Below, piece after piece: positions 36,331 to 45,461 of a stretch of DNA of 64,000 nt. The first letter of the stretch is position 1; the number at the start of each line of letters is the position of its first letter. The stretch is taken from assembly GCA_934444645.1 (NCBI GenBank), contig CAKSCV010000005.1:1-64000 (forward strand). Direction: 5' to 3'. A model generated the notes under the pieces. It was not told the DNA's origin and did no database searches. It saw only the letters and a list, made by a program, of their open reading frames with translations. The position numbers and the translations under genes are program-made. Source of the stretch: an uncultured Eubacteriales bacterium (GTDB lineage: Bacteria > Bacillota > Clostridia > Oscillospirales > CAG-382).

Positions 36331-36544
36331 CCTTCCGTGCAAACGGAAAGCATTTTCGGCGGTTTTCCGCCGAAAACTGCGCGAAGCGCAAAGCTTTGTT
36401 GCGGCAGCAACATGGAAAAGTGCCGCCGAGGGCGGCGAAAAGCACGCAAGGCGTGCTGCCCCGATAGGGGCAAAACTTTCCGAAAGGAAAGTTTCAAAGT
36501 TTTTTGCCCTACTTTTTGTACTTTACAAAAAGTAGGAAAAAGCG
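36331..36544. repeat. String of short hairpins flanking element A
   Basis: Directly after the quinone oxidoreductase stop codon come at least six palindromes in a row. They include TTTTCGGCGG/CCGCCGAAAA, GCCGCCgaGGGCGGC, AACTTTCC/GGAAAGTT and CTACTTTTTGT/ACAAAAAGTAG. The last two modules recur before the arm of element B (about 47756-47822). GC-rich parts recur inverted after element C (about 61777-61907). No gene is visible here. Confidence 0.7.
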
Positions 36545-37880
36545 GCGAAGCCGCAAAAGGTTTTAATTTTGTTTGTGCGAAGCCGCCATTGCGGTGCGCT
36601 GCTTCGAGGTTTGCAAAACCTCGGAGCTTCCTTAGAAAGGTTTTAATTGTTGCGGTGCGAAGTTGTTATCTTTGTGTGCTGATTCGAGGTTTGCGTAACC
36701 TCGGAGCTTTCCGGAAAGGGAACGAGTTTATTCTTTTCGCTTGTACGAAAAGAACCAAAAGTACACCAGAGGTTTGCGAACCTCTGGACTCCGGGGACGA
36801 TTCAAATCGCCGGTCGATACGTTTTTGAAGCAAAAGTGACCGGCATTCATCAGGTAACCGGCAACGCAGAAAACAATAGTTTTCCGGGTATCGCCGGCAA
36901 TGATTTGAATCGGTGCGACGCTCCGGCTTTACAGCACAAAATTAGAGCGAAGAGCAAAAGAACAGCTGCATTCTTTGCAAACAGTAGGTTAAGGGTCGTT
37001 AGAAAGGGCGGCGGAGGGCAAAAAAGAGTTGCTTTGGGTGGCAATAAAAAAGGTTTGTGCGAAAGAAAGGCTTTTGGTTTGTAAAAATGGGAAATTTTTG
37101 CGGACAGCGAGAAAAGGCTTGTGCAAATAACGAACTTTTGTATGTAAAAGGGCAGCTTTTGAGGGCGGTTCGTAAAGCTTTCTGAAAAAGAAAAGCTTTT
37201 GGTTTGTGAAAATGGGAATTTTTTGCAGACAGCGAAGAAAGGCACGTGCAAAAGCCGTTTTTGTGCGTAAAAATGGCTTTGAGTGAAGTTTGTAAAGCTT
37301 TCTGCTAACGAAAAACTTTTTGGTTCGCGGAAAAGAACAGCATTTTCAACTCATGCAAAGCTATCCGATAAAGAAAAAACTTTTTTCAGCATACAAAAAT
37401 TTTAACTTCCCACCGTACAAAAGCTAACGAGCAACTGCAAATTTCATCCGCGACAACCTACTGTGAGCTTGCAGTATAACAATCCTTTTTCGAAAAACAA
37501 CAGTCTTGCGTCTGCACTACAGCCACCCTTTCGCACCGATTCAAAGCCTCTTCGCCGCTGTTTTGTGGGCAAAACCGGTTTCGGCACGAGCCGCCGGAAA
37601 TTTTTGCAAAATCACTTCCGGCAGAGCTTTGAATCGAGGTCGCAGGACGGAGTCCCGCGTGCTTTTTGGTTACTTTTTGCACGATGCAAAAAGTAACAAC
37701 TCGTTTCCCTTACGGGAAAGCTCCGAGGTTTTGCAAACCTCGATTAAGCCCACCGCAATGGCAGCTTCGCACCGCAACAATTAAAACCTTTCAAGGGAGC
37801 TTCGAGGTTTTGCAAACCTCGAAGTAGCGGCACATAGCAGGCAACTTCGCACAAACCAATTAAAATCCTTTCACCTGTTT
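36545..37880. repeat. Non-coding inverted-arm element, copy A
   Basis: Intergenic element of about 1.3 kb between two convergent genes. The left arm has two tandem 80-bp units, each ending in a hairpin (CGAGGTTTGC..AACCTCG at 36605-36623 and 36685-36703), then CCAGAGGTT/AACCTCTGG (36766-36787). The core (from 36799) starts GATTCAAATCGCCGG and contains TTTGAATCGGTGCGA. An A/T-rich centre with many AAAGCTTT-like words follows. The right half (about 37460-37880) is an inverted, diverged copy of core and arm. It contains TGCAAAAAGTAAC hairpin DNA and two more GAGGTTT hairpin units. Short ORFs occur in both arms but lack ribosome-binding sites. I do not recognise the element. Confidence 0.75.
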
Positions 37881-37935
37881 TCGAGTCCAAAAGCAAAGAG
37901 GGCGCACGCAAAAGCAAAAGCGTGTGCCCTCTTTA

Positions 37936-39072
37936 TCAATGCTCCAAACACTTGTAAACCGTGTTCAGAATGTCTTTGTGGTTAATGGGATGCGGCGTGT
38001 TGAAAACCGATTGCATATAAACAATGGAAACCTTGCTTGCCGGGTCGAATGAAACAAATGCACCGAGCGCACCGTCCCAGCCGAATTCGCCGATCGGCGA
38101 TAATCGCCCGCTTTTGGCAGGATCGATGTGCGTGCGAACACCAAGCCCATAGCTGTAGCCGGGCAGATTGCAGGCGGCGAAAGCGGCAAGCTCATCCGCG
38201 CTTAACTGCGGCGTGCGCATAAGGTCAACCGTTTCCGGCTTCAGAAGCCGGTATCCGTTGGGACTTGTTCCGCGGCGTGTCATGGTCATGGCAAATTTGA
38301 CGTAATCGGCCGGACAGGAAATGATCCCGGCTCCGCCGCTGTCGTATTCTTCACCGTAAATATGCATGTTTTCCTGATCGGCACAGCGGCTTGTCTTTCC
38401 GTCGTTCATCTGATAGATGGCGGCGAGGCGTCCGTTTCGGTCGTCCGGTGTGGCGTGCATATGGGAATTTGTCATGCCGAGCGGATCAAAAACAACCTCT
38501 TTGACATAGTCGCGAAACTTCTTGCCGGTTACGACTTCGACGAGAGCCGCTAACATATCGTGTCCGAGTCCGTAAGCAAACTTGGTGTGCGGCTCAAAAC
38601 GGAGCGGCAGCTTGGCAAGCTGCTTGATGGTCGGCACCGTCGGGCAGGGCTGTCCCTGCATCTCGCTGATCCTATGCTCACCGAATGTGTATTCATACGA
38701 ATAACCGTTGGTCATGCAGAACAGATCCCGTACCAGAATCGGGTTTTTTGCTTCGTGCGGCGGATTGACGCCGTCCTCAACGGTAAGGTGCGCAAATTCC
38801 GGCATATAGTCGGCAAGCGGCGCCTTTAAGTCGAGCTTTCCCTGTTCGACCAATCGAAGTGCCGAAGCGCAGGTGATGGGCTTGGTGGCTGAAAACAGGA
38901 AATATTGCGTGTTTTCGTCGATTTTGCGTCCGGCTTCACGGTCGGCATAGCCCGTATAATACCGATAGATCGGTTTGCTGTTGAGCGCGACGATGATGTC
39001 GGCACCGGGAATTTCGCGATGCTCTGTGAAGTCATGCATGAGCTCCTGTAACGGCGCAAAGTTGTATGTCAT
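37936..39072 (-). CDS. Serine hydrolase of the beta-lactamase/class C (AmpC-like) family
   Basis: A 378-residue protein. The SxxK nucleophile motif is 'SATK' at residues 61-64, embedded in 'FLFSATKPITCASALRLVEQ'. A second-motif tyrosine appears in 'FAYGLGHDMLAALVEVVTGK', where the usual Y-x-N reads Y-G-L. 'EFGWDGALGAFVSFDP' is the third-motif region. No signal peptide is visible, so it is probably cytoplasmic. Members of this family are mostly esterases, peptidases or D-amino-acid hydrolases rather than true beta-lactamases. I chose the ATG at 39072 because AGAGGAG lies 8 nt upstream; an upstream in-frame ATG lacks it. It is a single gene, divergent from the MFS gene. Confidence 0.85.
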   Translation of the reverse strand: MTYNFAPLQELMHDFTEHREIPGADIIVALNSKPIYRYYTGYADREAGRKIDENTQYFLFSATKPITCASALRLVEQGKLDLKAPLADYMPEFAHLTVEDGVNPPHEAKNPILVRDLFCMTNGYSYEYTFGEHRISEMQGQPCPTVPTIKQLAKLPLRFEPHTKFAYGLGHDMLAALVEVVTGKKFRDYVKEVVFDPLGMTNSHMHATPDDRNGRLAAIYQMNDGKTSRCADQENMHIYGEEYDSGGAGIISCPADYVKFAMTMTRRGTSPNGYRLLKPETVDLMRTPQLSADELAAFAACNLPGYSYGLGVRTHIDPAKSGRLSPIGEFGWDGALGAFVSFDPASKVSIVYMQSVFNTPHPINHKDILNTVYKCLEH

Positions 39073-39175
39073 TCCAAAGACTCCTCTGTAAAAAAAGTAT
39101 TTGTGAGAGAATTGTATCATATATTTTGATAATTGTCAACAATCCATCGAAACATTTTGGGCGAACCGGCAGTGC

Positions 39176-39204
39176 TTGACAACCGTCGGCTTTTGTGCTA
39201 CAAT
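39176..39204 (+). promoter_or_regulatory. Promoter of the MFS gene
   Basis: TTGACA (39176-39181), 17 nt, TACAAT (39199-39204). Confidence 0.85.
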
Positions 39205-39263
39205 ATGAACGTTTGATGACAGACAGCGTCGGTTATCGGTGACTTTTGGGAGCGTGTTTTATC

Positions 39264-40523
39264 ATGAAAACGGCGAAAAGCAAAGCAGGCTATTTGATAT
39301 TTTTATGTTGGCTGTTGTATTCGGTATCCTATTTCGGGAAAGTGAATTATGCAGCCAACATCACGCAAATGATCGATTTTTACGGTATTTCAAAGGCTCA
39401 AGCCGGCATTCCGTCAACCTTTTTCTTTTTTGCTTATGGCGTCGGGCAGGTGTTTAACGGAATCTTTTGCAAAAAATATCCGTTGAAATATGTGATTTTC
39501 GGCAGCCTCGTGACTTCGGCCGCCATCAATTTTACGGTTGCCGTCAGCACGGATTTTTTGATTATCAAATGGCTGTGGCTGTTAAACGGCTTTGTGCTTG
39601 CCGTGCTGTGGCCGTCGCTCGTGCGGCTGCTTTCGGAAAATTTGCCGCAGGAGGATCTGGGACGCTCCAGCGTGATCATGGGAACGACGGTGGCGACGGG
39701 AACCATCGGAATCTACGGTCTTTCTGCCGTGTACGCACATTTCGGAAGGTTCAAGCTTGCGTTTTATACGGCGGCTGCAAGCGACCTTGCGGTTGCGTTT
39801 GTGTGGCTTTTCCTCTATCAGAAATTCGTGTGTCTTGCCTATGACAGCCGAAAAAACGACGAACATCAGGCGGCTTCATCCCTGCAGAAGGCGCAAACAG
39901 CGAACGCTGTCGGCAGCGAAAAGAAACTGCTTGCTGCATCGGTCGGTATTTTGTGCCTGTGTGCGGTCGGCGTCAACCTCATCAAGGATGGCCTTACTAC
40001 CTGGGTTCCGTCCATTCTGAAAGAGGAATATGCCATGTCGGATTCCCTTTCCATTCTGCTTGCGCTGTTATTGCCGACCGTGGCGATTTTCGGCAATCTG
40101 TTTGCCTTGACGGTGCATCGGAAAATCCCGGATTATGTTACACATTGCGCTTTGTTTTTCGGCATGATGCTCGTTTTGGTGCGGCTTATCATCGTCACTC
40201 TGCATAACAGGCAGCCGTATTTTATGTTAGCCGGTTTAATTATCATGTGCTTTATGGCATCCAGCTTAAACAGCCTGATCACCAGCATCTTTCCCATGTT
40301 CATGCGGGAAAAGCTCAATTCGGGACTGTTTGCCGGCGTTTTGAACGGCTTTTGCTATCTCGGCAGCACGATCAGCTCCTATGGTCTCGGCGTTATCGCC
40401 GATCACTGCGGCTGGACCGCCGTTTTCTTCGTTTTGATGGGCGTGTGCGCTGCAGTGTGCGTGGTGTGGTGCGGCTATGCGCTTGTGAAACGGGTCCATA
40501 AAAGCAAGGTGCATGACGCGTAG
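39264..40523 (+). CDS. MFS transporter, organophosphate-antiporter (OPA)-like
   Basis: A 419-residue membrane protein with about 12 hydrophobic segments and a cytoplasmic loop after the sixth. The start 'YLIFLCWLLYSVSYFGKVNY', then 'ITQMIDFYGISKAQAGIPST' and 'FFFAYGVGQVFNG', resemble the GlpT/UhpC-type OPA family. Those proteins exchange sugar phosphates or glycerol phosphate for phosphate. The ATG at 39264 is preferred, with GGGAG 11 nt upstream; a TTG at 39246 cannot be excluded. It has its own promoter and terminator. The substrate is not predictable. Uptake of a phosphorylated sugar would suit the neighbouring glycan genes. Confidence 0.8.
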   Translation: MKTAKSKAGYLIFLCWLLYSVSYFGKVNYAANITQMIDFYGISKAQAGIPSTFFFFAYGVGQVFNGIFCKKYPLKYVIFGSLVTSAAINFTVAVSTDFLIIKWLWLLNGFVLAVLWPSLVRLLSENLPQEDLGRSSVIMGTTVATGTIGIYGLSAVYAHFGRFKLAFYTAAASDLAVAFVWLFLYQKFVCLAYDSRKNDEHQAASSLQKAQTANAVGSEKKLLAASVGILCLCAVGVNLIKDGLTTWVPSILKEEYAMSDSLSILLALLLPTVAIFGNLFALTVHRKIPDYVTHCALFFGMMLVLVRLIIVTLHNRQPYFMLAGLIIMCFMASSLNSLITSIFPMFMREKLNSGLFAGVLNGFCYLGSTISSYGLGVIADHCGWTAVFFVLMGVCAAVCVVWCGYALVKRVHKSKVHDA

Positions 40524-40553
40524 TTTTTCAAAAGAACAGCGAAACGGCTTATC

Positions 40554-40584
40554 CGTCGCAAACCGTGACGGACAAGCCGTTTTT
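40554..40584 (+). terminator. Intrinsic terminator
   Basis: ACGGCTT.TCCGTC pairs with GACGGA.AAGCCGT, followed by TTTT. Confidence 0.85.
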
Positions 40585-40667
40585 CTTGTCCGACGAAGCA
40601 GCGTGTAAAAATGCCCAAAAAAAGCTTTTGCAAATTGGCACATTTACCGATTCTGTCAGCCGCCGGT

Positions 40668-40695
40668 TGACAAACCGCCGTTTTTATGATAAAAT
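40668..40695 (+). promoter_or_regulatory. Promoter for the second SLH/GH99-like gene
   Basis: TTGACA (40668-40673), 16 nt, TAAAAT (40690-40695), 88 nt before the ATG. Confidence 0.6.
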
Positions 40696-40782
40696 TTCTA
40701 TGGGATAGTATGCGCTTTTTTACCTTTTTACGAAAACGGCAAAGCGGATAATATCGAAGAAAACGAGAGGGAGTATTCCGAC

Positions 40783-43700
40783 ATGAAATTTTTCCGAACT
40801 CTTGCCCGGGGCGCAGCCGTCTGTGTTTGCGTTCTTTTGCTGTCCTTGGGAAGTGCGGCGGCAGGACTGCCGCGTGCCTTTTTCGACGGCGTGACCGTCG
40901 GCGAGGTTTTAACGGCGGCAGACCGTTTGCACGCGGCCTATAACGGAAACACCGATCCGGAAACATTGGCTTTTTCCGACGGCAGCTATCAAAAGGTCTT
41001 AGCCTATGCAAAAGCAGCCGGCATCATCGCCGACACCGGCTATGACTGCGATAAAAAGGCCACGCGCGCCGAAGCGGTGAAGCTTTTATATGCGGCTTTG
41101 CCGGCATCGGAATATCCGGTGATCAACGAAGGCTATCACACGATTGCCGATATGACTGCCGCCTCCGACGGCTATACCGAAGCCTTGGCGTTTTGTCGCG
41201 CAGGGATTCTCGTCGGCGTGGACGGCGTGGGGAAAATCGCACCCGGCCGAGCCATGACGGTGGCAGAACTTGATGAAATCCTTGCCCGGATCTCTTTTCC
41301 GGAACGTCGGGTGGAGATCCATACGCCGATCGGGACAATGCCCAAGCAGGCTTTCCGGCTTGCCATAACCTCCTCTATGGATTCTTATAAAGAGGGCATC
41401 CAATCCGGTTGGGAAATGGATAACCGTGCCGGAAACCCGAAAACCTCGCTTGGCGCCAACGGTGCGGTGGTGGATGTCTTGACAAGTGCAAAATCGCGTG
41501 CCATCCGCCATTTCAATCGCATGACCGAGGATGTTATCGAGATTCGCATTCAGCTTTCGTATGCCATCAATTTTGACGGAAGCGTTCTTGAACTTTGCGA
41601 TACGGACGACACGCCGACATACCGGCTTGTTTGCGCGGACGGCGCGTTCTGCATCCAGAATCCCGACGGCAGCTTAACGAAATTGTATGAGCCGAGCCAG
41701 AAGCTTTCCCGTTATTTCACCTTCCGCATCACGGTGGACCTGAGCAAGGGCGTTTCTTCAACAGCCATCGACAATGTCGAATACGGCACACATCCGCTGT
41801 TGGGCAGCGCCGTCAAGTATTTGGCGGTCTCCACATCGGATGAGACAAAAAATCTTATCAGCGTCGGACAATCCTATGTGTTTGCCAACTATTTCGTCAA
41901 GGAAGATCTGAATCTTACCGATGCCATTCCGTTTGACATGACCGCAAGCGGCAACGTTACGCTGAACGGTGGCGAATTCGTTTTTGCACCCCGCGCAACA
42001 CTTTCCAAAACCTTTGATTACACAAGCGGCAAGGTGTCGTTCAATCTTAATTCCTATTTCCCGACCGGTTCGAGCGGCGTTTCCTATGCGCTTGTATCGG
42101 AAGGCAAGGAAATTGCCAAAATGACGGTGGAGAACGATAAGCTGTATCTCAACGGCACGCAGGTCAAGACCTTGAGCGACAAGCTGTGGTACAAGCTGCG
42201 CATCGAAGCCGATCCGCAGTATCAGGAGGCGGTCTGCAAGGTCAACGGCAAAGTGGTTGGCAGCACAAAATTCTTGAACAAAGCCGACGGCTTTGACAAA
42301 ATCGTGCTTGCCAACAACGGCAACAAGACCGTGCGCGCGGATGATATCGAGGTTTACAACCTTCTCGATTACGACGTACCCGAGCCGGTCATTCCGGACG
42401 GTGCGGATAATTATACCATCGGCCTTAACGTCTGCCCGTTATGGGTCAACGGCGATCATTGGGGCTGGGCATGCAACACACCGTTTGATGACATCAAGCC
42501 GGTTCTCGGCTATTACGACGAAGGTCTTCCGGAAACGGCGGACTGGGAAAACAAATTCATGGCAGAGCATGGCATCGATTTCCAGGCCTTCTGCTGGTAT
42601 GCCACCAATTCCAACGCGCCCATGAAGACCACGCGCCTTGCGGATCAGCTTGACGAGGCGTATCTGCACTCCAAATACGGTGACAAGGTCAAATTCTGCT
42701 TGCTTTGGGAGGCTGCCAACGCCGCAAGACCGGCAAACAGCGAGGCGTTCCGCAACTACTTTGTCCCGTACTGGATCGAAAACTACTTTACCGATCCGCG
42801 CTATATGACCATCAACAACAAGCTGGTGTTCAGCATCTTCGGTGCAGATCAATTGATAAGCATTTTCGGCACCGGTCTAAAGGACGAATTCGATTATATG
42901 CGCGCAGAAGTCAAAAAACTCGGCTTTGACGGCATGATCATCACCGCGTCTCATACCGGCAAAAACAACCTTGCCGAATACGGCTTTGACGGCTGGCAGG
43001 CGTATAACTGGGGTACGAACGGCTATTCGTACAATACCAATGTCAATTCCAACCTGAGTGCAAGACGAAGCAAAAACGTCTATACGATCCCGACCATCAG
43101 CGTTGGTTTCAATAATGTCGGTTGGACGGGCGAACGCCATCCGCTCATGTCCGTGGCTGACTACAAGAGGGCACATGAATGGGTGCGCGATACGTATCTG
43201 CCGAGCTATTCGGATTCCACCGATTGGTCGCACAACCTGCTTTGGCTGTCCACCTGGAACGAATACGGCGAAGGTACGTATATCATGCCGGCGGACGGAC
43301 TCAACGGCTTTGGCTATCTCGATGTGCTGCGCACGGTCTACACAAACGGCGGCGTACATACCGATGTCCGCCCGAATGCGGAGCAGAAAGCACGCATCAA
43401 CCACCTCTATCCGCAGGACAGACGTTTGCTTCGCGCCTATGGAAACTATGTGACGCCGAGCGACGAAGCGTATGACGATTCCGAAAAGGTTTGCTTGTTC
43501 ACCACGGCCAATGCCTACAAAAACTATATCACGCTCGGCAACATGGGCGGCGTGGTCGGCACATCGGAAAACGGAACGACCTTCCGCTCACATGCCACCA
43601 ATCCCGATGCGATTTTCAATGTAAGGAGCAGCGTGTATTCCGCCTATACGACCGATCAGGTCGAGGCGATCCGTGTGGTGGCAAGCGGCATTCCAGCCGG

Positions 43701-45273
43701 CATGGCCATGCAGTTGTTCTATCAGACCGACGGCGCACCGGATTTGAGTGAAGCAAACTCCTTGCGCATCGTCTCCACAACGACGGACGAAACTGTCTTT
43801 GAATTCCGGGTGAGCGGCGTAAACGGCTGGAGCAGCGGCAAGATAAGAAGCTTGCGCATTGATCCGCTGCAGGCGACGAATGTCACCTTTACCGTGAAGT
43901 CCATCTCCATTGTCCCGAAAAAATACGAAGTACGTCCCAAGCTGTATGTCAACAACTACGAAGTCCAAATGCACATTCTTCCGGAAAAATCGAATGAAGT
44001 GTGGTTTGTGCCGTTTGAACCCGGCAAGAATGTCCTTCATTACCTCTTATATACCTACTACGATTGGAATTATGATACCAAGACCCTGAACCTCTACCGG
44101 GACGACAAATGCATCACCTTCACGGTTGGCAGTGCTACGGCCTATGTGGACGGTGTGCCGTTTGCTTTAGACGCCGCCGTTTACCAGGTTGACAACATTC
44201 CCATGCTGCCGCTTGAGTCACTTGCAAAGGTGCTCGGCTTTACCTGCAAGAAGCGTATCGGCAACTATTACTACACCACGCCCGAAAAGGTTCTGTTCAA
44301 GCAGGTGGAGGAAGAATATGTCAACAACACCTGGAACTTCAATGTCATCGGCTCGCTTGCCGGCTGGAACGGCGGCAGCATGGCGAGCGGCTTCGGCGAA
44401 GGAACGCTGATTCTGACCTCCAACACGACCGATCCGATGATCTATTCGCCGTCCGGTCTCGGCATCGATTGCTCCAAAACGCCGAAAATTGAAGTCCGCT
44501 GCCGTTGGAACATCACCGGCACCGGCAACCGCAACTTCGGCTTCTACTATATCACCGAGGCGGACAGCTCGTGGAACGAGGCCAAGCACGTTACGGTGCC
44601 GATTGCAAAATCCTCCGGCGATTCCTTCCAAACGCTTACGTTAGATATGAGCAAATCCGCCGGTTGGACGGGTACGTTAAAGCAGCTTCGCTTCGACCCG
44701 TTTGACGCGACCGGCACAGTGGAGGTCGACTATATCAAGCTTGTCGGCGAAGGACAGAGCGGCGGTAACCGGACGCTCATCCAAGCCGATGCCGAAACGG
44801 CCGAACACAGCTTCTATTCCGGCAATGCGACCATTTCGGTCGTGACCGATCCCGAAGACGCGGATAACCATGTTTATCTTGTCAAGACGGCTGCCGGCAA
44901 GCAGTGGGCGTATCTGCATCACAACATCACCTTTACGCCCGGCAAGACCTATGCCGTTCAGTTTGAAGTCAAGCTTGCAGGCAGCGGCACGGATACCGCC
45001 GGAACGGATCCGACCCTTGCAACAGAAGTTTATGCCAATATGCGCTATTTGGACGCAAGCGGCAAGATCGATCATAATGGCGGCCCGGCCTCGGGAAGCA
45101 TGTATACAAACATCAAAGTGTCCGATGGCTGGAAGCTCGTTTCGTTCACGTATACCGTGCCGGAAACCAGCACCAGCCGTACCAACGACGAGTTTACGAT
45201 CTATTCGAATCCCGTCGGCGATCTCGGCACAAGCTACTATATCGATAATTTGGTGGTAACCGAGCTCGAATAA
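40783..45273 (+). CDS. SLH/GH99-like multimodular surface protein (paralogue 2)
   Basis: A 1496-residue exported protein with a signal peptide at about 1-27. The SLH-like region (about 30-180) is more degenerate than in the paralogues at 27047 and 49262 ('ATRAEAVKLLYAALPASEYP'). Two beta-sandwich modules follow. The GH99-like/WbsX barrel spans about 543-850, with 'LGYYDEGLPETADWENKF', 'CLLWEAANAARP' and 'LSTWNEYGEGTYIMP'. After it come a CBM-like module ('KIRSLRIDPLQATNVTF'), a copper-amine-oxidase-N-like segment, another CBM-like module ('LKQLRFDPFDATGTV') and a CBM4/9-like C-terminus. It lacks the extra N-terminal CBM of paralogue 1. RBS is GAGAGGGAG. Its cell-wall hold may be weaker if the SLH repeats have decayed. 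Confidence 0.8.
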   Translation: MKFFRTLARGAAVCVCVLLLSLGSAAAGLPRAFFDGVTVGEVLTAADRLHAAYNGNTDPETLAFSDGSYQKVLAYAKAAGIIADTGYDCDKKATRAEAVKLLYAALPASEYPVINEGYHTIADMTAASDGYTEALAFCRAGILVGVDGVGKIAPGRAMTVAELDEILARISFPERRVEIHTPIGTMPKQAFRLAITSSMDSYKEGIQSGWEMDNRAGNPKTSLGANGAVVDVLTSAKSRAIRHFNRMTEDVIEIRIQLSYAINFDGSVLELCDTDDTPTYRLVCADGAFCIQNPDGSLTKLYEPSQKLSRYFTFRITVDLSKGVSSTAIDNVEYGTHPLLGSAVKYLAVSTSDETKNLISVGQSYVFANYFVKEDLNLTDAIPFDMTASGNVTLNGGEFVFAPRATLSKTFDYTSGKVSFNLNSYFPTGSSGVSYALVSEGKEIAKMTVENDKLYLNGTQVKTLSDKLWYKLRIEADPQYQEAVCKVNGKVVGSTKFLNKADGFDKIVLANNGNKTVRADDIEVYNLLDYDVPEPVIPDGADNYTIGLNVCPLWVNGDHWGWACNTPFDDIKPVLGYYDEGLPETADWENKFMAEHGIDFQAFCWYATNSNAPMKTTRLADQLDEAYLHSKYGDKVKFCLLWEAANAARPANSEAFRNYFVPYWIENYFTDPRYMTINNKLVFSIFGADQLISIFGTGLKDEFDYMRAEVKKLGFDGMIITASHTGKNNLAEYGFDGWQAYNWGTNGYSYNTNVNSNLSARRSKNVYTIPTISVGFNNVGWTGERHPLMSVADYKRAHEWVRDTYLPSYSDSTDWSHNLLWLSTWNEYGEGTYIMPADGLNGFGYLDVLRTVYTNGGVHTDVRPNAEQKARINHLYPQDRRLLRAYGNYVTPSDEAYDDSEKVCLFTTANAYKNYITLGNMGGVVGTSENGTTFRSHATNPDAIFNVRSSVYSAYTTDQVEAIRVVASGIPAGMAMQLFYQTDGAPDLSEANSLRIVSTTTDETVFEFRVSGVNGWSSGKIRSLRIDPLQATNVTFTVKSISIVPKKYEVRPKLYVNNYEVQMHILPEKSNEVWFVPFEPGKNVLHYLLYTYYDWNYDTKTLNLYRDDKCITFTVGSATAYVDGVPFALDAAVYQVDNIPMLPLESLAKVLGFTCKKRIGNYYYTTPEKVLFKQVEEEYVNNTWNFNVIGSLAGWNGGSMASGFGEGTLILTSNTTDPMIYSPSGLGIDCSKTPKIEVRCRWNITGTGNRNFGFYYITEADSSWNEAKHVTVPIAKSSGDSFQTLTLDMSKSAGWTGTLKQLRFDPFDATGTVEVDYIKLVGEGQSGGNRTLIQADAETAEHSFYSGNATISVVTDPEDADNHVYLVKTAAGKQWAYLHHNITFTPGKTYAVQFEVKLAGSGTDTAGTDPTLATEVYANMRYLDASGKIDHNGGPASGSMYTNIKVSDGWKLVSFTYTVPETSTSRTNDEFTIYSNPVGDLGTSYYIDNLVVTELE

Positions 45274-45318
45274 AGGTCACCGAATAAAGATAACTCGAAT
45301 AAATGCCGAAAAAACAGC

Positions 45319-45354
45319 CGAGCGGCTCATGTGCAAACGTGAGCCGCTCGTTTT
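45319..45354 (+). terminator. Intrinsic terminator
   Basis: CGAGCGGCTCA pairs with TGAGCCGCTCG, followed by TTTT. Confidence 0.85.
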
Positions 45355-45403
45355 GTATCGGAATCTCCGTAAAAACCCGACACGGTAAAGACTTTCCCGC
45401 AAC

Positions 45404-45440
45404 AAAAACGCCGCCGTTTCCGAAACCGGAAACGGCGGCG
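45404..45440 (-). terminator. Intrinsic terminator of the lysine transporter gene
   Basis: A perfect 14-bp stem (45409-45422 / 45427-45440) with a 4-nt loop. On the minus strand it is followed by TTTTTGTT. It lies 22 nt beyond the stop codon. Confidence 0.95.
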
Positions 45441-45461
45441 TCTGTGTTTTTCGGGAAAATC

